NCBI GenBank assembly: GCA_031266875.1
Contig: JAISAE010000017.1
Location: 1 to 38,247, forward strand
Direction of reading: 5' to 3'
DNA length: 38,247 nt
From: Treponema sp.
GTDB lineage: Bacteria > Spirochaetota > Spirochaetia > Treponematales > Breznakiellaceae
Every line of letters starts with the position of its first letter. Within the stretch, counting starts at the first letter, position 1. The position numbers and the translations under genes were made by a program. The notes below the pieces were generated by a model. The model searched no databases. It was not told the DNA's origin and was given only the letters and a program-made list of their open reading frames with translations. Shown here piece after piece: positions 22,971 to 32,314 of this stretch.

Positions 22971-24263
22971 GTGAGTATTAGTGAAACACACACCGTAGCG
23001 AAGAGATACGCCGGTGTTACGCTCTTTGTTTTATACTTCACTTTGCCACTTTGCTTGCTGGCAGCCCAGACAGCTCCAATCGAGCGCTTTGTTCAGCGCC
23101 TCTCTTGGGAACCTGATCCGGCGGCCTCCCTTTATGAAGTGATTGTGGAACGGCTAGACCGGAATCGCGGGGAGGTTCTGCGGGAAACAGTCGCTCAGGC
23201 GTTTCTGGATTGTTCCCTGGTTCCCGGTCAATACCGGTTTCAAGTGCGAGTATACAACCTGTTTGACCGCCTAGGCGTAACGTCCGACTGGGCGTTTTTC
23301 GAGGTGGTTCAGCCCCATGGCAACTCTGTTCAGCGCCTGAACTGGGAACCGGAAGCCTCCTCGTCATATTATGAGGTTGTGGTGGAACTACAGAACAGTA
23401 GCGGCCAATACCATGAGCTTGTGCGGAAGATAACTGAGGAGCCTTTCATAGACAGCGCCCTTCCTATAGGCCGGTATCGGTATCAGGTAACGGTCTATGA
23501 TATATTTGGAAATGAGGCTGGTTCTGAGTGGTCGTATTTCGAGGTGGTTTCTTCACCGCCGGAGGTTGTGGCCATTGCGCCACCCGCGCCTGAGCCGGCG
23601 CCGGAGCTTACTCTGCCTGAGCCAGAGCCGCCGGAACTACCAGAGCCGGAACCTGAACCGCCGCCAGAGCCGGAACCAGAGCCAGAGCCAGAGCCGGAAC
23701 CTGAACCGCCGCCAGAGCCGGAACCTGAGCCTGAGCCTGAACCGCCGCCAGAGCCGGAACCTGAGCCTGAGCCTGAGCCACCGGAACCTCCGCCACAAAC
23801 AGCTATGGATATTGAGATTCAGGCGGCATACTCACCGCTCCTTACTCCTCCGTCTGGTTTTTCCAACGATTCTTCTATGGTATCGTTTTTTCCTGTGGGC
23901 GCTTCCTTAAAACTGAATTTCATTCCCCTCAAGGCCAGAACCCGTAGTTTGGGCTTTGGGCTTGCCTCTTCATGGAACCACCAGAATTTGGCTAGTCATA
24001 TCTGGAACGCGCATTTGGGGCTGGTGTTTCGGCAGTGGTTGCCCAACCATGTCATGGCCTTCAACTTTTGGCTTGGTGGCGGCTTCTCTTGGGTGTATAA
24101 TGATTCCTATACATGGCTGTCGTCCATGAGTAGCGGTATATCTTTTCAGTGGTTTATTCGCAGACCATTCTTTGTTACCGCTGGGGTGGACTTCGCTTAT
24201 ATACTTTTAGAGAATAGCCCCTTATATGTCCAGCCAACACTGGGCTTTGGCTGGCAATTTTAG
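22971..24263 (+). CDS. Secreted protein: two Ig/FnIII-like repeats, Pro-Glu linker, C-terminal beta-barrel
   Basis: 430 residues with a GTG start, GGAGG 12 nt upstream. A signal peptide (to about 33) is followed by two duplicated domains of about 75 residues (40-113 and 119-193), each starting VQRL-[SN]-WEP and ending W-x-[FY]-FEVV. A run of Pro-Glu repeats (about 205-275) forms a stiff spacer, as in TonB-type proteins. The last part (279-430) alternates hydrophobic and aromatic residues and ends in Phe, the mark of an outer-membrane barrel. The order suggests the repeats and linker lie in the periplasm and reach toward the peptidoglycan or inner membrane (inference). No family name was recognised. 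Confidence 0.75.
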   Translation: MSISETHTVAKRYAGVTLFVLYFTLPLCLLAAQTAPIERFVQRLSWEPDPAASLYEVIVERLDRNRGEVLRETVAQAFLDCSLVPGQYRFQVRVYNLFDRLGVTSDWAFFEVVQPHGNSVQRLNWEPEASSSYYEVVVELQNSSGQYHELVRKITEEPFIDSALPIGRYRYQVTVYDIFGNEAGSEWSYFEVVSSPPEVVAIAPPAPEPAPELTLPEPEPPELPEPEPEPPPEPEPEPEPEPEPEPPPEPEPEPEPEPPPEPEPEPEPEPPEPPPQTAMDIEIQAAYSPLLTPPSGFSNDSSMVSFFPVGASLKLNFIPLKARTRSLGFGLASSWNHQNLASHIWNAHLGLVFRQWLPNHVMAFNFWLGGGFSWVYNDSYTWLSSMSSGISFQWFIRRPFFVTAGVDFAYILLENSPLYVQPTLGFGWQF

Positions 24264-24354
24264 CCAGAGTATAGCGCTGTTTCATTCATCCTGACACTAT
24301 GCAATACTACGCATGAATAGCAAGAGAACCCGATAAGATTGTAGGGGTTGTATT

Positions 24355-25488
24355 ATGAAAATAGGTATTGATACCTTTGCGTGCGACGGTGGAAATTCTG
24401 GGATTGGTATTTATACAATGCAGTTATTAAAGCGAATTCCCCCTTCGGATGCTCTGTTTGAGTTGTTTGGCTGGGAGTTTGACCGGTTTGCATTTAATGA
24501 AGTGGTTCCAAATATGGAGTTTATCCCTAAATGCCGTTATACCGGAAAGTTTGCCAACTCGTTGTGGCATATATTTAAGTATCCAGAATTCGCTGTAAAG
24601 CGTGATTATGATGCGTGCTTCTTTCCAGCCGCCCATAAGATGCTACCTTTGGATAGCCCCTGCCCAAGTATTGGCGTGGTGCATGATATGAGCCCATGGC
24701 GAAAAGCGCGACCATTAGGAAGATACTCGCAGTCGTTTGTTCGCGCCGTGTTGCCAAATGCGCTCCGTAAGCTCGGACGCATCATCGCGGTAAGTCAATG
24801 GGTAAAGCAGGAACTCATTGAAATTGCTGGTATAAAGGAATCGCTCATTGAGGTTGTGCCTAATGGCATTGATACTGAGGTATTCCATCCCCGTCCCCGT
24901 AACGAGGAAAGCGTGGTGCTGATCCAGCCGTTTAGCTTCCGCAGACCCTATATCCTCTACGCTTCCCGTATCGAACACCCCATGAAGAACCATGCGCGTC
25001 TCATCAAAGCCTTTAACATATTCCGTGAGCGTACCAAGTTTCCTCACCGCCTTGTTCTTGCGGGCATGGAAAACCACGGCGCGAAGAAGATACGGGAGAT
25101 CGCCGCCGCCTCACCGTACCGGAGCGACATCTTCTTTACCGGCCAGTTCCCGCAAAAGAGCCTACCCGAACTGTACTCCGGCGCGGACATTGTGGTGATT
25201 CCTTCCTTATATGAAGGCTTTGGTTTGGGCGTACTTGAGGCTATGGCTTCCGGCGTGCCGGTTACCTGCGCCCGCGCCGCCAGCCTGCCGGAAACTGCGG
25301 AACACGCAGCCCTCTACTTCGACCCCACAGACGTGGAAGACATGGCCGACCGCATGGTAACGCTGACAAGTAAGCGCGATGTATACCACGAATGTCGCCG
25401 ACTTGGACTTGAACGGGCGCAACTGTTTTCCTGGGACCGCTGCGCCGAGAAAACACTCCAGATCATTCACGAAACCGTTGGTTGGTAA
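24355..25488 (+). CDS. Glycosyltransferase family 4
   Basis: 377 residues. A GT-B retaining glycosyltransferase, probably using a nucleotide sugar to build a surface glycan or glycolipid. N-terminal domain with a glycine-rich acceptor loop (GGNSGIGIYT, 12-21) and VVHDM (108-112). The linker carries VPNGID (168-173). The C-terminal donor domain holds YASRIEHPMKNH (202-213) and the E-x7-E motif of the family, E287 in SLYEGFGLGVLEAMASG with E295. AGGGG lies 7 nt before the ATG. It stands alone, convergent with the next gene (8-nt gap), so its pathway is unknown. Confidence 0.9.
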   Translation: MKIGIDTFACDGGNSGIGIYTMQLLKRIPPSDALFELFGWEFDRFAFNEVVPNMEFIPKCRYTGKFANSLWHIFKYPEFAVKRDYDACFFPAAHKMLPLDSPCPSIGVVHDMSPWRKARPLGRYSQSFVRAVLPNALRKLGRIIAVSQWVKQELIEIAGIKESLIEVVPNGIDTEVFHPRPRNEESVVLIQPFSFRRPYILYASRIEHPMKNHARLIKAFNIFRERTKFPHRLVLAGMENHGAKKIREIAAASPYRSDIFFTGQFPQKSLPELYSGADIVVIPSLYEGFGLGVLEAMASGVPVTCARAASLPETAEHAALYFDPTDVEDMADRMVTLTSKRDVYHECRRLGLERAQLFSWDRCAEKTLQIIHETVGW

Positions 25489-25496
25489 AGCTCATT

Positions 25497-26423
25497 CTAA
25501 AACAACGAAACCCGCCACTGCCCAGCTTGTTCTAGAATCACGGTCAAGGGCATAGGCTCTCCCACATCAAGCCCATGTTCACTTATCTGGTAGAGAAACA
25601 CCCGTGCCGTATCAGTGTTATTAAGCACAGCTTCACCGATAAAGCGATACTCTCGTTCTCCTGAAGAGATGGTCTGCCACCAACTGCGTCCCTTTGGTCT
25701 CAGCACATTGGCGCTTGATGTTATATTCTCCTGTACTGAACAAAGCTGAGTCCAGATACCAAGGTTTTTACTAATTGAGCCGAAAAAAAGAAACCATTTC
25801 GCCACACTTTCAGGATCAAGACCTGGGGGAACCGCTTTAACGTCTTCAGGAATGTCATGAGTCCACATTACAACCTGCTCTTCCACAGAAACGTCAAGGA
25901 TGTCCTGGCCAACCAGAGCTATGTTATTGCTTTCAACCACAACACAGACCCGGCTCCTGATATGAAAAGCGCATAGTTCCACAAAGATCACGGTCTCCCA
26001 CGTCTCCCAGTCTTGCTGAACATCAATAACACTTCCCAGGGCCTCATATTGGCTACCTAAGTTCCCCAACATGGCGTTTAATGACGCAAGTTTTAATGAC
26101 AGACCCTCGTGGTAGGTGAAAAGAACAATTTCAGTCCCCTCTTTCTCGCCATAATAGTAGTACCGGTTTCCCTTGCTGTCGCTTATGACATCACTGAAAT
26201 CAATAAGGGGAAAATGCATAACTTTGTCTTTATACTGTGAAAAGCTATCCGCAATCGTTTTAGGCAGAGCCGGTTCCTTCCAACCGGAGCGTTTGTACAG
26301 AAGTATAAGATTGTCCCACGTGATATTCCCCTTTCTACCAATATCTTCGATAAAATCCGCCGGAAGCGAGGGAGGCAGTAGCAGCAGTAACAAACTCAGC
26401 GATAAGATACACGCTTTCTTCAC
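25497..26423 (-). CDS. Hypothetical secreted protein
   Basis: 308 residues. GTG start preceded by AAGGAGG at 8 nt. A clear signal peptide (MKKACILSLSLLLLLLPPSL, cut near SLPA) shows export; there is no lipobox. The mature part has Tyr- and Trp-rich stretches (NRYYYYGEKEG, QQDWETWE) but no motif I recognise. It lies 58 nt after pfp in the same direction, separated from it by a hairpin, and may be expressed on its own. Confidence 0.7.
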   Translation of the reverse strand: MKKACILSLSLLLLLLPPSLPADFIEDIGRKGNITWDNLILLYKRSGWKEPALPKTIADSFSQYKDKVMHFPLIDFSDVISDSKGNRYYYYGEKEGTEIVLFTYHEGLSLKLASLNAMLGNLGSQYEALGSVIDVQQDWETWETVIFVELCAFHIRSRVCVVVESNNIALVGQDILDVSVEEQVVMWTHDIPEDVKAVPPGLDPESVAKWFLFFGSISKNLGIWTQLCSVQENITSSANVLRPKGRSWWQTISSGEREYRFIGEAVLNNTDTARVFLYQISEHGLDVGEPMPLTVILEQAGQWRVSLF

Positions 26424-26445
26424 TACACACGCCTCCTTGTATTAA

Positions 26446-26477
26446 GCAGGGGACACAGCAAAACGCTCTGTCCCTGC
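26446..26477 (-). terminator. Hairpin after pfp
   Basis: GCAGGG/CCCTGC and ACA/TGT pairs with a one-base bulge, then AGC/GCT around an A-rich loop. It begins 4 nt past the pfp stop on the minus strand. Confidence 0.55.
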
Positions 26478-26481
26478 CAAC

Positions 26482-28149
26482 TTACTTTATTGATTGTTCC
26501 AGCTTTAACGTCATAGTCGGCTGATCGCAGACTTCCGAAGGCCCGTAATACTGGATAGCCCCCGGAAACAGGAAGCTGCTCTTCACCGCCCATGTATCCC
26601 GCTCTGCGGCAAACGCCTTGAACGGCGCTCCATCCAGCGTAACAAGCGCCTTCTTGATAACCGGCTTCTTGGAACCATGCCGCTGCTCCATGTTCATCAT
26701 CATGGTAAGCGGAATGCCGCCGGCAATCCACTCAGACGCGGAAGACGTGAGGTTCCGCACACTGGCAAGGTAGCCGGTCAGCCCGGCAGCGATAAGCACA
26801 AAGGCGCTCATGCCTAGAGCATAGCAATAGTCCGCGTCGAAGTTTGACGGGAAGGCGCAACGTCCCTCATAACCAAAAAAATGGCGCTGAACAGAGAACT
26901 TACCCTTGTAGACACCCGCCTTCTTGAGTTCAACAAGGCGATGACCCGCCATGGCTGACAGCAAATGCTCGGTTGCAATGAGCGATACCTGCACATTGCC
27001 GTGCGGGTCCCGGTCCATGAGCAGCTGCGCCGCGATTTCCCCAGGCAGGCTGTTAAATGTGGCAAGCGTATCCGCCCTGAGCGTCTTCTCAAGCCAAGCC
27101 TTGCGCCTGTCAAACGAATGAAGCTTGGCGAATTCCTCTGACCCTTTGGCCATCACGTCGTTCAACTCGGCAATGAGCGTCTTGATTTCGGGGATGAACT
27201 CGATCAGCCCTTCAGGAATGAGAACCACGCCGAAGTTCTCACCATTGGCTGCGCGTTTCACAATGGAATCACAGACCTGTTCCACAACCTGAGCGAGCGA
27301 CTGCTTCTTTGCCTCAACTTCCTCAGAAATGAGGCACACATTGGGATGAGTCTGGAGCGCACATTCCAGCGCAATGTGGCTGGCCGAGCGTCCCATGAGC
27401 TTAATGAAGTACCAGTATTTCTGGGCGCTGAGCGCGTCCCGCTCAATGTTACCAATGAGTTCGCTGTAGGTCTTGCAGGCAGTGTCAAAACCAAAGGAGG
27501 CTTCGATGTATTCGTGCTTGAGGTCCCCATCAATAGTCTTGGGACAGCCAATGATCTGAATAGCCTCACCCTTCTCAATAAAATACTCGGCCAGAAGCGC
27601 CGCGTTGGTGTTGGAATCATCCCCGCCAATAACCACAATGGCGTTGAGCGCAAGCGCCTTCGCGGTCTTGAGCGCGGCGGCGAACTGCTCTGGGGTCTCA
27701 ATCTTTGTTCGGCCTGACGTAATCAGGTCAAAACCGCCGGTATTCCGGTATTGGTCCATGAGTTCACCCGTGATGAGCAGGCTTTTGTTCTCAATAAGCC
27801 CACTCGGACCACCCACAAATCCGTAGAGCTTTGACGCCGGATTCCCCTTGTTAAGGCCATCAAAAAGCCCCGCTATTACGTTGTGTCCACCCGGAGCCTG
27901 TCCGCCTGAGAGAATCACGCCTACATTGAGTTGCCGCGTGAGCTGACTGTTTACAGCCGTCCCTGCCTCAAAACGCGCAATGGGCTTACCATAGCTGTAC
28001 TTGAAAAGCATTTTAAGATCAGCCTGATCCGTTGCCGCTTCAGTCGGTTCACCGAGTTTCACGACAATATGGGTAAGCTCCCCTGAGAGGCTGGCCGGTA
28101 GTTTCGGCTGATATGCATACCGTGCCTTTTGTAAGGTTGAAATTTCCAT
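26482..28149 (-). CDS. pfp: Pyrophosphate-dependent 6-phosphofructokinase, long form
   Basis: 555 residues. Phosphorylates fructose 6-phosphate with PPi instead of ATP, reversibly, in glycolysis and gluconeogenesis. Visible: [14 protein letters not shown] (77-90) for the phosphoryl donor site, GGDDSN (175-180), where the second Asp marks PPi use, catalytic PKTIDGDL (203-210) and MGRSASH (252-258) for the sugar phosphate. The length and the insertions match the long PPi-PFKs of spirochaetes and plants. GGAG stands 10 nt before the ATG. It is divergent from the small coiled-coil genes, with TATAAT (28170-28175) between them on the plus strand. Confidence 0.96.
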   Translation of the reverse strand: MEISTLQKARYAYQPKLPASLSGELTHIVVKLGEPTEAATDQADLKMLFKYSYGKPIARFEAGTAVNSQLTRQLNVGVILSGGQAPGGHNVIAGLFDGLNKGNPASKLYGFVGGPSGLIENKSLLITGELMDQYRNTGGFDLITSGRTKIETPEQFAAALKTAKALALNAIVVIGGDDSNTNAALLAEYFIEKGEAIQIIGCPKTIDGDLKHEYIEASFGFDTACKTYSELIGNIERDALSAQKYWYFIKLMGRSASHIALECALQTHPNVCLISEEVEAKKQSLAQVVEQVCDSIVKRAANGENFGVVLIPEGLIEFIPEIKTLIAELNDVMAKGSEEFAKLHSFDRRKAWLEKTLRADTLATFNSLPGEIAAQLLMDRDPHGNVQVSLIATEHLLSAMAGHRLVELKKAGVYKGKFSVQRHFFGYEGRCAFPSNFDADYCYALGMSAFVLIAAGLTGYLASVRNLTSSASEWIAGGIPLTMMMNMEQRHGSKKPVIKKALVTLDGAPFKAFAAERDTWAVKSSFLFPGAIQYYGPSEVCDQPTMTLKLEQSIK

Positions 28150-28237
28150 TTGTATTCATCTCCTTCTACTATAATGCGAACAGCACGTCAGAATGACAAG
28201 GCTAAGAAAAGGGTATAGACTAGCAGTGGAGGTACTT

Positions 28238-28468
28238 ATGGATAACTTAGCCCAGACCTTAGTCCCAATCATAGCGATCCTATCGCTCTTTGTTGGCGCG
28301 CCAGCTATCGTGTTCTCGTTTATAGGAAGAATCAAGAAAAATAACAACGAGGTGAAGAAACTCCAGTACCAAAAGGAGATGCTAGAACTGGAGCTAAAGA
28401 AAGAAGAACTACAGCTCAGGCGGCTTGAGGCGGAGAGCAAGCACTACGACCGCCTGATCAGTGAGTAA
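28238..28468 (+). CDS. Small membrane/coiled-coil protein, copy 1 of 3
   Basis: 76 residues. GGAGG 5 nt before the ATG sets the start; the frame is open further upstream without a ribosome site. One membrane segment (about 8-29, VPIIAILSLFVGAPAIVFSF), then a charged helix KKLQYQKEMLELELKKEE and LQLRRLEAESKHYDRLISE. The helix is nearly identical in the next two genes. The layout (short N-terminal anchor plus cytoplasmic coiled coil) recalls PspB, but no sequence match is claimed. Function unknown. Confidence 0.75.
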   Translation: MDNLAQTLVPIIAILSLFVGAPAIVFSFIGRIKKNNNEVKKLQYQKEMLELELKKEELQLRRLEAESKHYDRLISE

Positions 28469-28482
28469 GAAGGAGCTTGTTG

Positions 28483-28695
28483 ATGATAGGAGTCTTAATT
28501 GTAGGAGGAATTGTAACGATAGTGCTAACGGCGATTAAGGAGAGTGCCAACCTTCAACGAATCAAACTGGAAGGAGAGACAAAGAAGCTTCAGTACCAAA
28601 AGGAGATGCTGGAACTGGAGTTGAAGAAGGAAGAGCTACATCTCAGGTGGCTTGAGGCGGAGAGCAAGCAGTATGACCGCCTGATTAATGAGTAA
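28483..28695 (+). CDS. Small membrane/coiled-coil protein, copy 2 of 3
   Basis: 70 residues. The ATG has AAGGAG 7 nt upstream. The membrane segment (MIGVLIVGGIVTIVLTAI) differs from copy 1, but the tail from KKLQYQKEM on is almost the same, with L-to-H, R-to-W, H-to-Q and S-to-N changes. It starts 14 nt after copy 1. The differing anchors and constant tails suggest hetero-oligomers (inference). Confidence 0.75.
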   Translation: MIGVLIVGGIVTIVLTAIKESANLQRIKLEGETKKLQYQKEMLELELKKEELHLRWLEAESKQYDRLINE

Positions 28696-28708
28696 GGAGG
28701 ATCTTGTG

Positions 28709-28951
28709 ATGATAGGAATCTTAATTATAGCAGGGATCGTATTGATATCAATAACGGGGATTATATCCGGCGCTCTCATCGCGCCGGCGATTCAGGAGAA
28801 TGCCAACCTTAAACGAATCAAACTGGAAGAAGAGACAAAGAAGCTCCAGTACCAAAAGGAGATGCTGGAACTGGAGCTAAAGAAAGAGGAATTACAGCTC
28901 AGGCGGCTTGAGGCGGAGAGCAAGCACTACGACCGCCTGATCAGCGAATAA
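28709..28951 (+). CDS. Small membrane/coiled-coil protein, copy 3 of 3
   Basis: 80 residues. AAGGAGG lies 8 nt before the ATG at 28709; an in-frame ATG at 28688 precedes that ribosome site and overlaps copy 2. The anchor (MIGILIIAGIVLISITGIIS) resembles copy 2. ENANLKRIKLEEETKKLQYQ matches copy 2's ESANLQRIKLEGETKKLQYQ, so copies 2 and 3 are closest. The tail is identical to copy 1. A strong hairpin follows. Confidence 0.75.
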   Translation: MIGILIIAGIVLISITGIISGALIAPAIQENANLKRIKLEEETKKLQYQKEMLELELKKEELQLRRLEAESKHYDRLISE

Positions 28952-28976
28952 AGCGCCGCACATGGCACAGACAGCA

Positions 28977-29016
28977 CAGACGGCGCGGATACACACAGGT
29001 ACATCCGCGCCGTCTG
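28977..29016. terminator. Strong bidirectional hairpin between the small genes and the GH4 gene
   Basis: A perfect 14-bp stem, CAGACGGCGCGGAT with ATCCGCGCCGTCTG, and a 12-nt loop. It lies between convergent genes and can end both transcripts. Confidence 0.75.
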
Positions 29017-29033
29017 GCTTAACCATGACGCCC

Positions 29034-30353
29034 TTACCGGTACGTGGGCAAAAGCGGCCCATGCGCCGCGATAAGCTCGTCCACCATACGCACAATATCA
29101 TCCAAAGACAATTCCGCCGCCGTGTGCGGGTCCATCATGGCCGCGTGGTAGATGTGTTCCCGTTTGCGCGTCCGCGCCGCCTCAATCGTAAGCAGCTGCG
29201 CGTTGATGTTACTCATATTCATCGCCGCCAGCTGCAAAGGGAGGCGCCCCGCATGGCAGGGCGTTACGCCGTTGCGGTCAACAAGACAGGGAACCTCGAC
29301 ACAGGCTTCGCGGGGAAGGTTCTCAATCAAGCCGCCGGTATTCAGCACATTGCCGCCAATCTTGTAGGGCGCGCCTGAAACTATCGCCTCCATAATATAC
29401 GAGGCGTACTCACGGCTGCGTTCATGGGTCAACTCTTTGTTTCCAGCCAGCGACGCATACTCCTTGTTCCAGCCCGCAATCTGACTAACACAGCGGCGCG
29501 GATACTCGTCCAGGGGAATGTTGAACCGCTTAATGAGTTCCGGGTACTTCGCCTTTATATAGAAAGGGTTGTACTCGGCGTTATGCTCGCTAGATTCGGT
29601 GCAGTAATACCCCAGCTTTTCGATATAATCAAACCGCACCATGTCGCTGTGCTTCCCGTTCCTGTTCTTTTCCGCAGCCCGTTTCTTTATTTCCGGGTAG
29701 AGGTCGTTTCCCCCAGCGTCCCGAATGTCCAGAAGCCACGCCATGTGATTGATACCGGCGATTCTTTCGATCCGCCCTTCAAGTTTATCCTCCATGCCGA
29801 GCGATTTCAGCAGCGTCTCTGAGCAGACCTGGACGCTGTGGCAAAGCCCCACGGTTTTCACACTGGTATAGGTTTGCATATACCCACAAAGCATGGCCAT
29901 CGGGTTGGTGTAATTGAGCAGCCACGCGCCGGGGCAGACCTCTTCCATGTCGCGGGCAAATTCCTCCATCACCGGAATCGTCCTCAGCGCCCGCATGATG
30001 CCGCCGATACCAAGCGTATCAGCGATGGTTTGGCGAAGCCCGTACTTTTTCGGTATTTCAAAGTCCGCGACTGTGGCCGGTTCATAGCCGCCCACCTGAA
30101 TAGCGTTGACCACAAAACCCGCGCCTCTCAGCGCCTCCCTGCGATTCTCCACACCGGGAAAACTTTTTACCCGCGCCCTATTGCCAAGCCCGTGGTTAAT
30201 CGCGCTCAGAATCGCCTCGCTCTGACCGAGCCGCTCCCCATCAATGTCGTAGAGCGCAATCTCGCTGTCCCGCAACGCCGGGGCGCACATGCAATCCCCC
30301 AGCACATTCCGCGCAAACACCGTGCTGCCCGCGCCCATAAACGTAATCTTCAT
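29034..30353 (-). CDS. melA: Glycoside hydrolase family 4, alpha-galactosidase (MelA-like)
   Basis: 439 residues. GH4 enzymes cleave by an NAD-dependent oxidation/elimination route and need Mn. N-terminal Rossmann motif GAGSTVFARN (7-16), DID (36-38) for NAD, NAIQVGG (83-89), LNYTNPM (146-152), the metal-binding CHSVQ (171-175, C171) and GINHMAW (200-206, H203). These fit the alpha-galactosidase branch (MelA) rather than 6-phospho-glucosidases, since CHS and NHMAW are its marks; substrate is inferred. GAGGAG precedes the ATG by 10 nt. There is no transporter gene next to it. It is cytoplasmic. Confidence 0.93.
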   Translation of the reverse strand: MKITFMGAGSTVFARNVLGDCMCAPALRDSEIALYDIDGERLGQSEAILSAINHGLGNRARVKSFPGVENRREALRGAGFVVNAIQVGGYEPATVADFEIPKKYGLRQTIADTLGIGGIMRALRTIPVMEEFARDMEEVCPGAWLLNYTNPMAMLCGYMQTYTSVKTVGLCHSVQVCSETLLKSLGMEDKLEGRIERIAGINHMAWLLDIRDAGGNDLYPEIKKRAAEKNRNGKHSDMVRFDYIEKLGYYCTESSEHNAEYNPFYIKAKYPELIKRFNIPLDEYPRRCVSQIAGWNKEYASLAGNKELTHERSREYASYIMEAIVSGAPYKIGGNVLNTGGLIENLPREACVEVPCLVDRNGVTPCHAGRLPLQLAAMNMSNINAQLLTIEAARTRKREHIYHAAMMDPHTAAELSLDDIVRMVDELIAAHGPLLPTYR

Positions 30354-30459
30354 CCTAGTAATACTCCTCTCAAATAAAAAATAATTGTATCCTAGCTACA
30401 CAAAGAGAAGTCGCGGCACACCGCCGTCTCTTCACTCCGTCCCGCTAAGGAACTTTCCC

Positions 30460-30942
30460 TTACCCAAACACATTCTGATACACTCCAAACCGGTTGTGAG
30501 ATATTTCAAACCGGTTGTGAGACATTTCAAACCGGTTGTGAGACATCCCAAACAAGTTTTGAGTTACTCCAAATAGATTCTGAGACATTCCAAATAAGTT
30601 GTGAGATATTCCAAATAAGTTTTGATACATTTCAAATAGGTTTTGAGATATTCCAAATAAGTTTTGAGATATTCCAAATAGATTCTGAGTCATTCCGAAT
30701 AGATCTGGGACGTTCCGAATAGATTGTGAGTTACTCCGAATTGGTTTTAAAACATTCCCAATGGGTTTTAAAACATTCCCAATGGGTTCGGAATTACTCC
30801 ATAAAGAGCGCGCTGAGATCAGGGGGCGAATCCTTCCTTTGTCTTTTATGCTCTCACGGGTAAACAATTGTATTAAGCGGTTTTTCAAGCATTTCATGTG
30901 GTAACCATTCAGCCGCGCTATGGCTGCAAGCAGGATCGGCAT
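30460..30942 (-). CDS. Uncertain ORF of repeated [ST]-[QH]-N-[LR]-F-x-x heptads
   Basis: 160 codons on the minus strand beginning 24 nt after the metK stop. The first 50 residues are non-repetitive and basic; then the 21-bp array gives KPIGNVL-type heptads, and after the 20-bp unit shifts the frame, QNLFGIS-type heptads. No ribosome site precedes it, and the frame change inside the array argues against long selection as a protein. Listed because the ORF overlaps no other gene. Confidence 0.25.
   Translation of the reverse strand: MPILLAAIARLNGYHMKCLKNRLIQLFTRESIKDKGRIRPLISARSLWSNSEPIGNVLKPIGNVLKPIRSNSQSIRNVPDLFGMTQNLFGISQNLFGISQNLFEMYQNLFGISHNLFGMSQNLFGVTQNLFGMSHNRFEMSHNRFEISHNRFGVYQNVFG
30464..30798. 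repeat. 21-bp tandem array, 16 units, AT-rich
   Basis: Fifteen 21-bp units and one 20-bp unit in the 613-nt gap between the GH4 and metK genes. Typical core: CCAAATAAGTTTTGAGATAT. Units drift gradually from left (CAAACCGGTTGTGAG) to right (CCAATGGGTTTTAAAAC). Apart from this array the gap shows no clear element other than an uncertain ORF. Confidence 0.92.
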
Positions 30943-30966
30943 ACGGCCTGAATAGTTACGATGTTT

Positions 30967-32136
30967 TTATCCTATCGCCTGTTTGAGCGCGTCAACTTTG
31001 TCGGTCTTTTCCCAGGGGAACTCGCTCCGGCCAAAATGACCGTATACAGCGGTTTTCTGGTAGATGGGGCGGCGCAGATCGAGGGTTTTGATGATACCGG
31101 CGGGGCTGAGGTCGAATACCTTCCTGACTGCCGACTCAATGCGCGATTCAGGAAGAGCGGAGGTGCCGAAGGTGTCAATCATAATGGAAACCGGGAACGG
31201 AACGCCGATGGCGTAGGCAAGCTCGACCTCACAACGCTCGGCAAACTGCGCCGCGACAATGTTCTTGGCAACATAGCGGGCGATGTAGGCGGCGGAACGG
31301 TCAACCTTAGTCGGGTCTTTGCCGGAAAACGCGCCGCCGCCATGTCTGCCCATGCCGCCGTACGTGTCCACGATGATCTTCCTGCCGGTGAGACCGGTGT
31401 CGCCAAAGGGACCGCCAACCACGAAACGACCGGTTGGGTTAATGAAATACTTGGTTTTACGGTCAAGCAGGCCGGTTGGCTCAAGGATCGGCTTGATGAC
31501 GCGATCAATGAGCGTTTCTTTTATGGTGGCGTGGGATACGTCGTCATCGTGCTGGTGAGATACGACCACCGCGTCGATGCGCACGGGCTTATGCCCCTCG
31601 TATTCAACCGTTACCTGACTCTTGGCGTCGGGGCGCAGCCATGCTATGGCTTTTGATTTGCGCTGTTCAGTGGCGCTGATGAGGATTTTGTGCGCCAGCG
31701 TGATAGGCAGGGGCATGAGCTCCTCAGTTTCGTTACAGGCAAAGCCAAACATCATGCCCTGATCGCCGGCGCCCTGCTGTCCCTTGTACTCGTCAAGCCC
31801 CACGCCGGAAACGCCCTGGCTGATGTCCGGCGACTGGCTGTGAATCATGTCCAGCACTGCCATTGACCCGAAATCAAGGCCATACGCGGGATTGGTATAG
31901 CCGACCTCTTTAGCGACTTCGCGGACTACGCCCTGAAAGTCCACAAAGGTCTGAGTGGTTATTTCACCGCCGATGAGTACCATCGCGGTTGACGCGAATG
32001 TTTCACAGGCAACACGGCTCTGCGGGTCGTCTTTGAGGCAGGCGTCAAGAATAGCGTCAGAAATCTGATCGCAGAGCTTGTCGGGATGCCCCTCGCCGAC
32101 TGATTCTGAGGTAAAGAAATAGCGTCGTTGTTCCAT
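30967..32136 (-). CDS. metK: S-adenosylmethionine synthetase
   Basis: 389 residues, full length. Makes SAM from methionine and ATP. Visible: GEGHPDK (14-20), methionine/ATP binding near the start; GAGDQG (122-127), the ATP-binding hexapeptide; and [17 protein letters not shown], the glycine-rich nonapeptide region. AAGGAG sits 5 nt before the ATG and TATACT about 20 nt before, a possible -10. No SAM-sensing riboswitch fold was recognised in the short leader. It is divergent from malQ. Confidence 0.97.
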   Translation of the reverse strand: MEQRRYFFTSESVGEGHPDKLCDQISDAILDACLKDDPQSRVACETFASTAMVLIGGEITTQTFVDFQGVVREVAKEVGYTNPAYGLDFGSMAVLDMIHSQSPDISQGVSGVGLDEYKGQQGAGDQGMMFGFACNETEELMPLPITLAHKILISATEQRKSKAIAWLRPDAKSQVTVEYEGHKPVRIDAVVVSHQHDDDVSHATIKETLIDRVIKPILEPTGLLDRKTKYFINPTGRFVVGGPFGDTGLTGRKIIVDTYGGMGRHGGGAFSGKDPTKVDRSAAYIARYVAKNIVAAQFAERCEVELAYAIGVPFPVSIMIDTFGTSALPESRIESAVRKVFDLSPAGIIKTLDLRRPIYQKTAVYGHFGRSEFPWEKTDKVDALKQAIG

Positions 32137-32314
32137 ATATTCTCCTTAAATAAGTATAGCCTCAGCCTATCAGAGACACTGGCTTGTATCAATCAGAATG
32201 TTTATAGACCTACACAGATACGTGGTTTTCTATTATACTATTTGCGAGTTCGGCCATGAGGCTTGGACGTGCGAGCTTGCTTTGCAAACTCGATTGTTTT
32301 ATTTGGAGGATACT

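Noticed and set aside
29838-30377. Plus-strand ORF of 179 codons
   Set aside because: Antisense shadow of the GH4 gene, whose motifs are unambiguous.
30961-31656. Plus-strand ORF of 231 codons
   Set aside because: Antisense shadow of metK.
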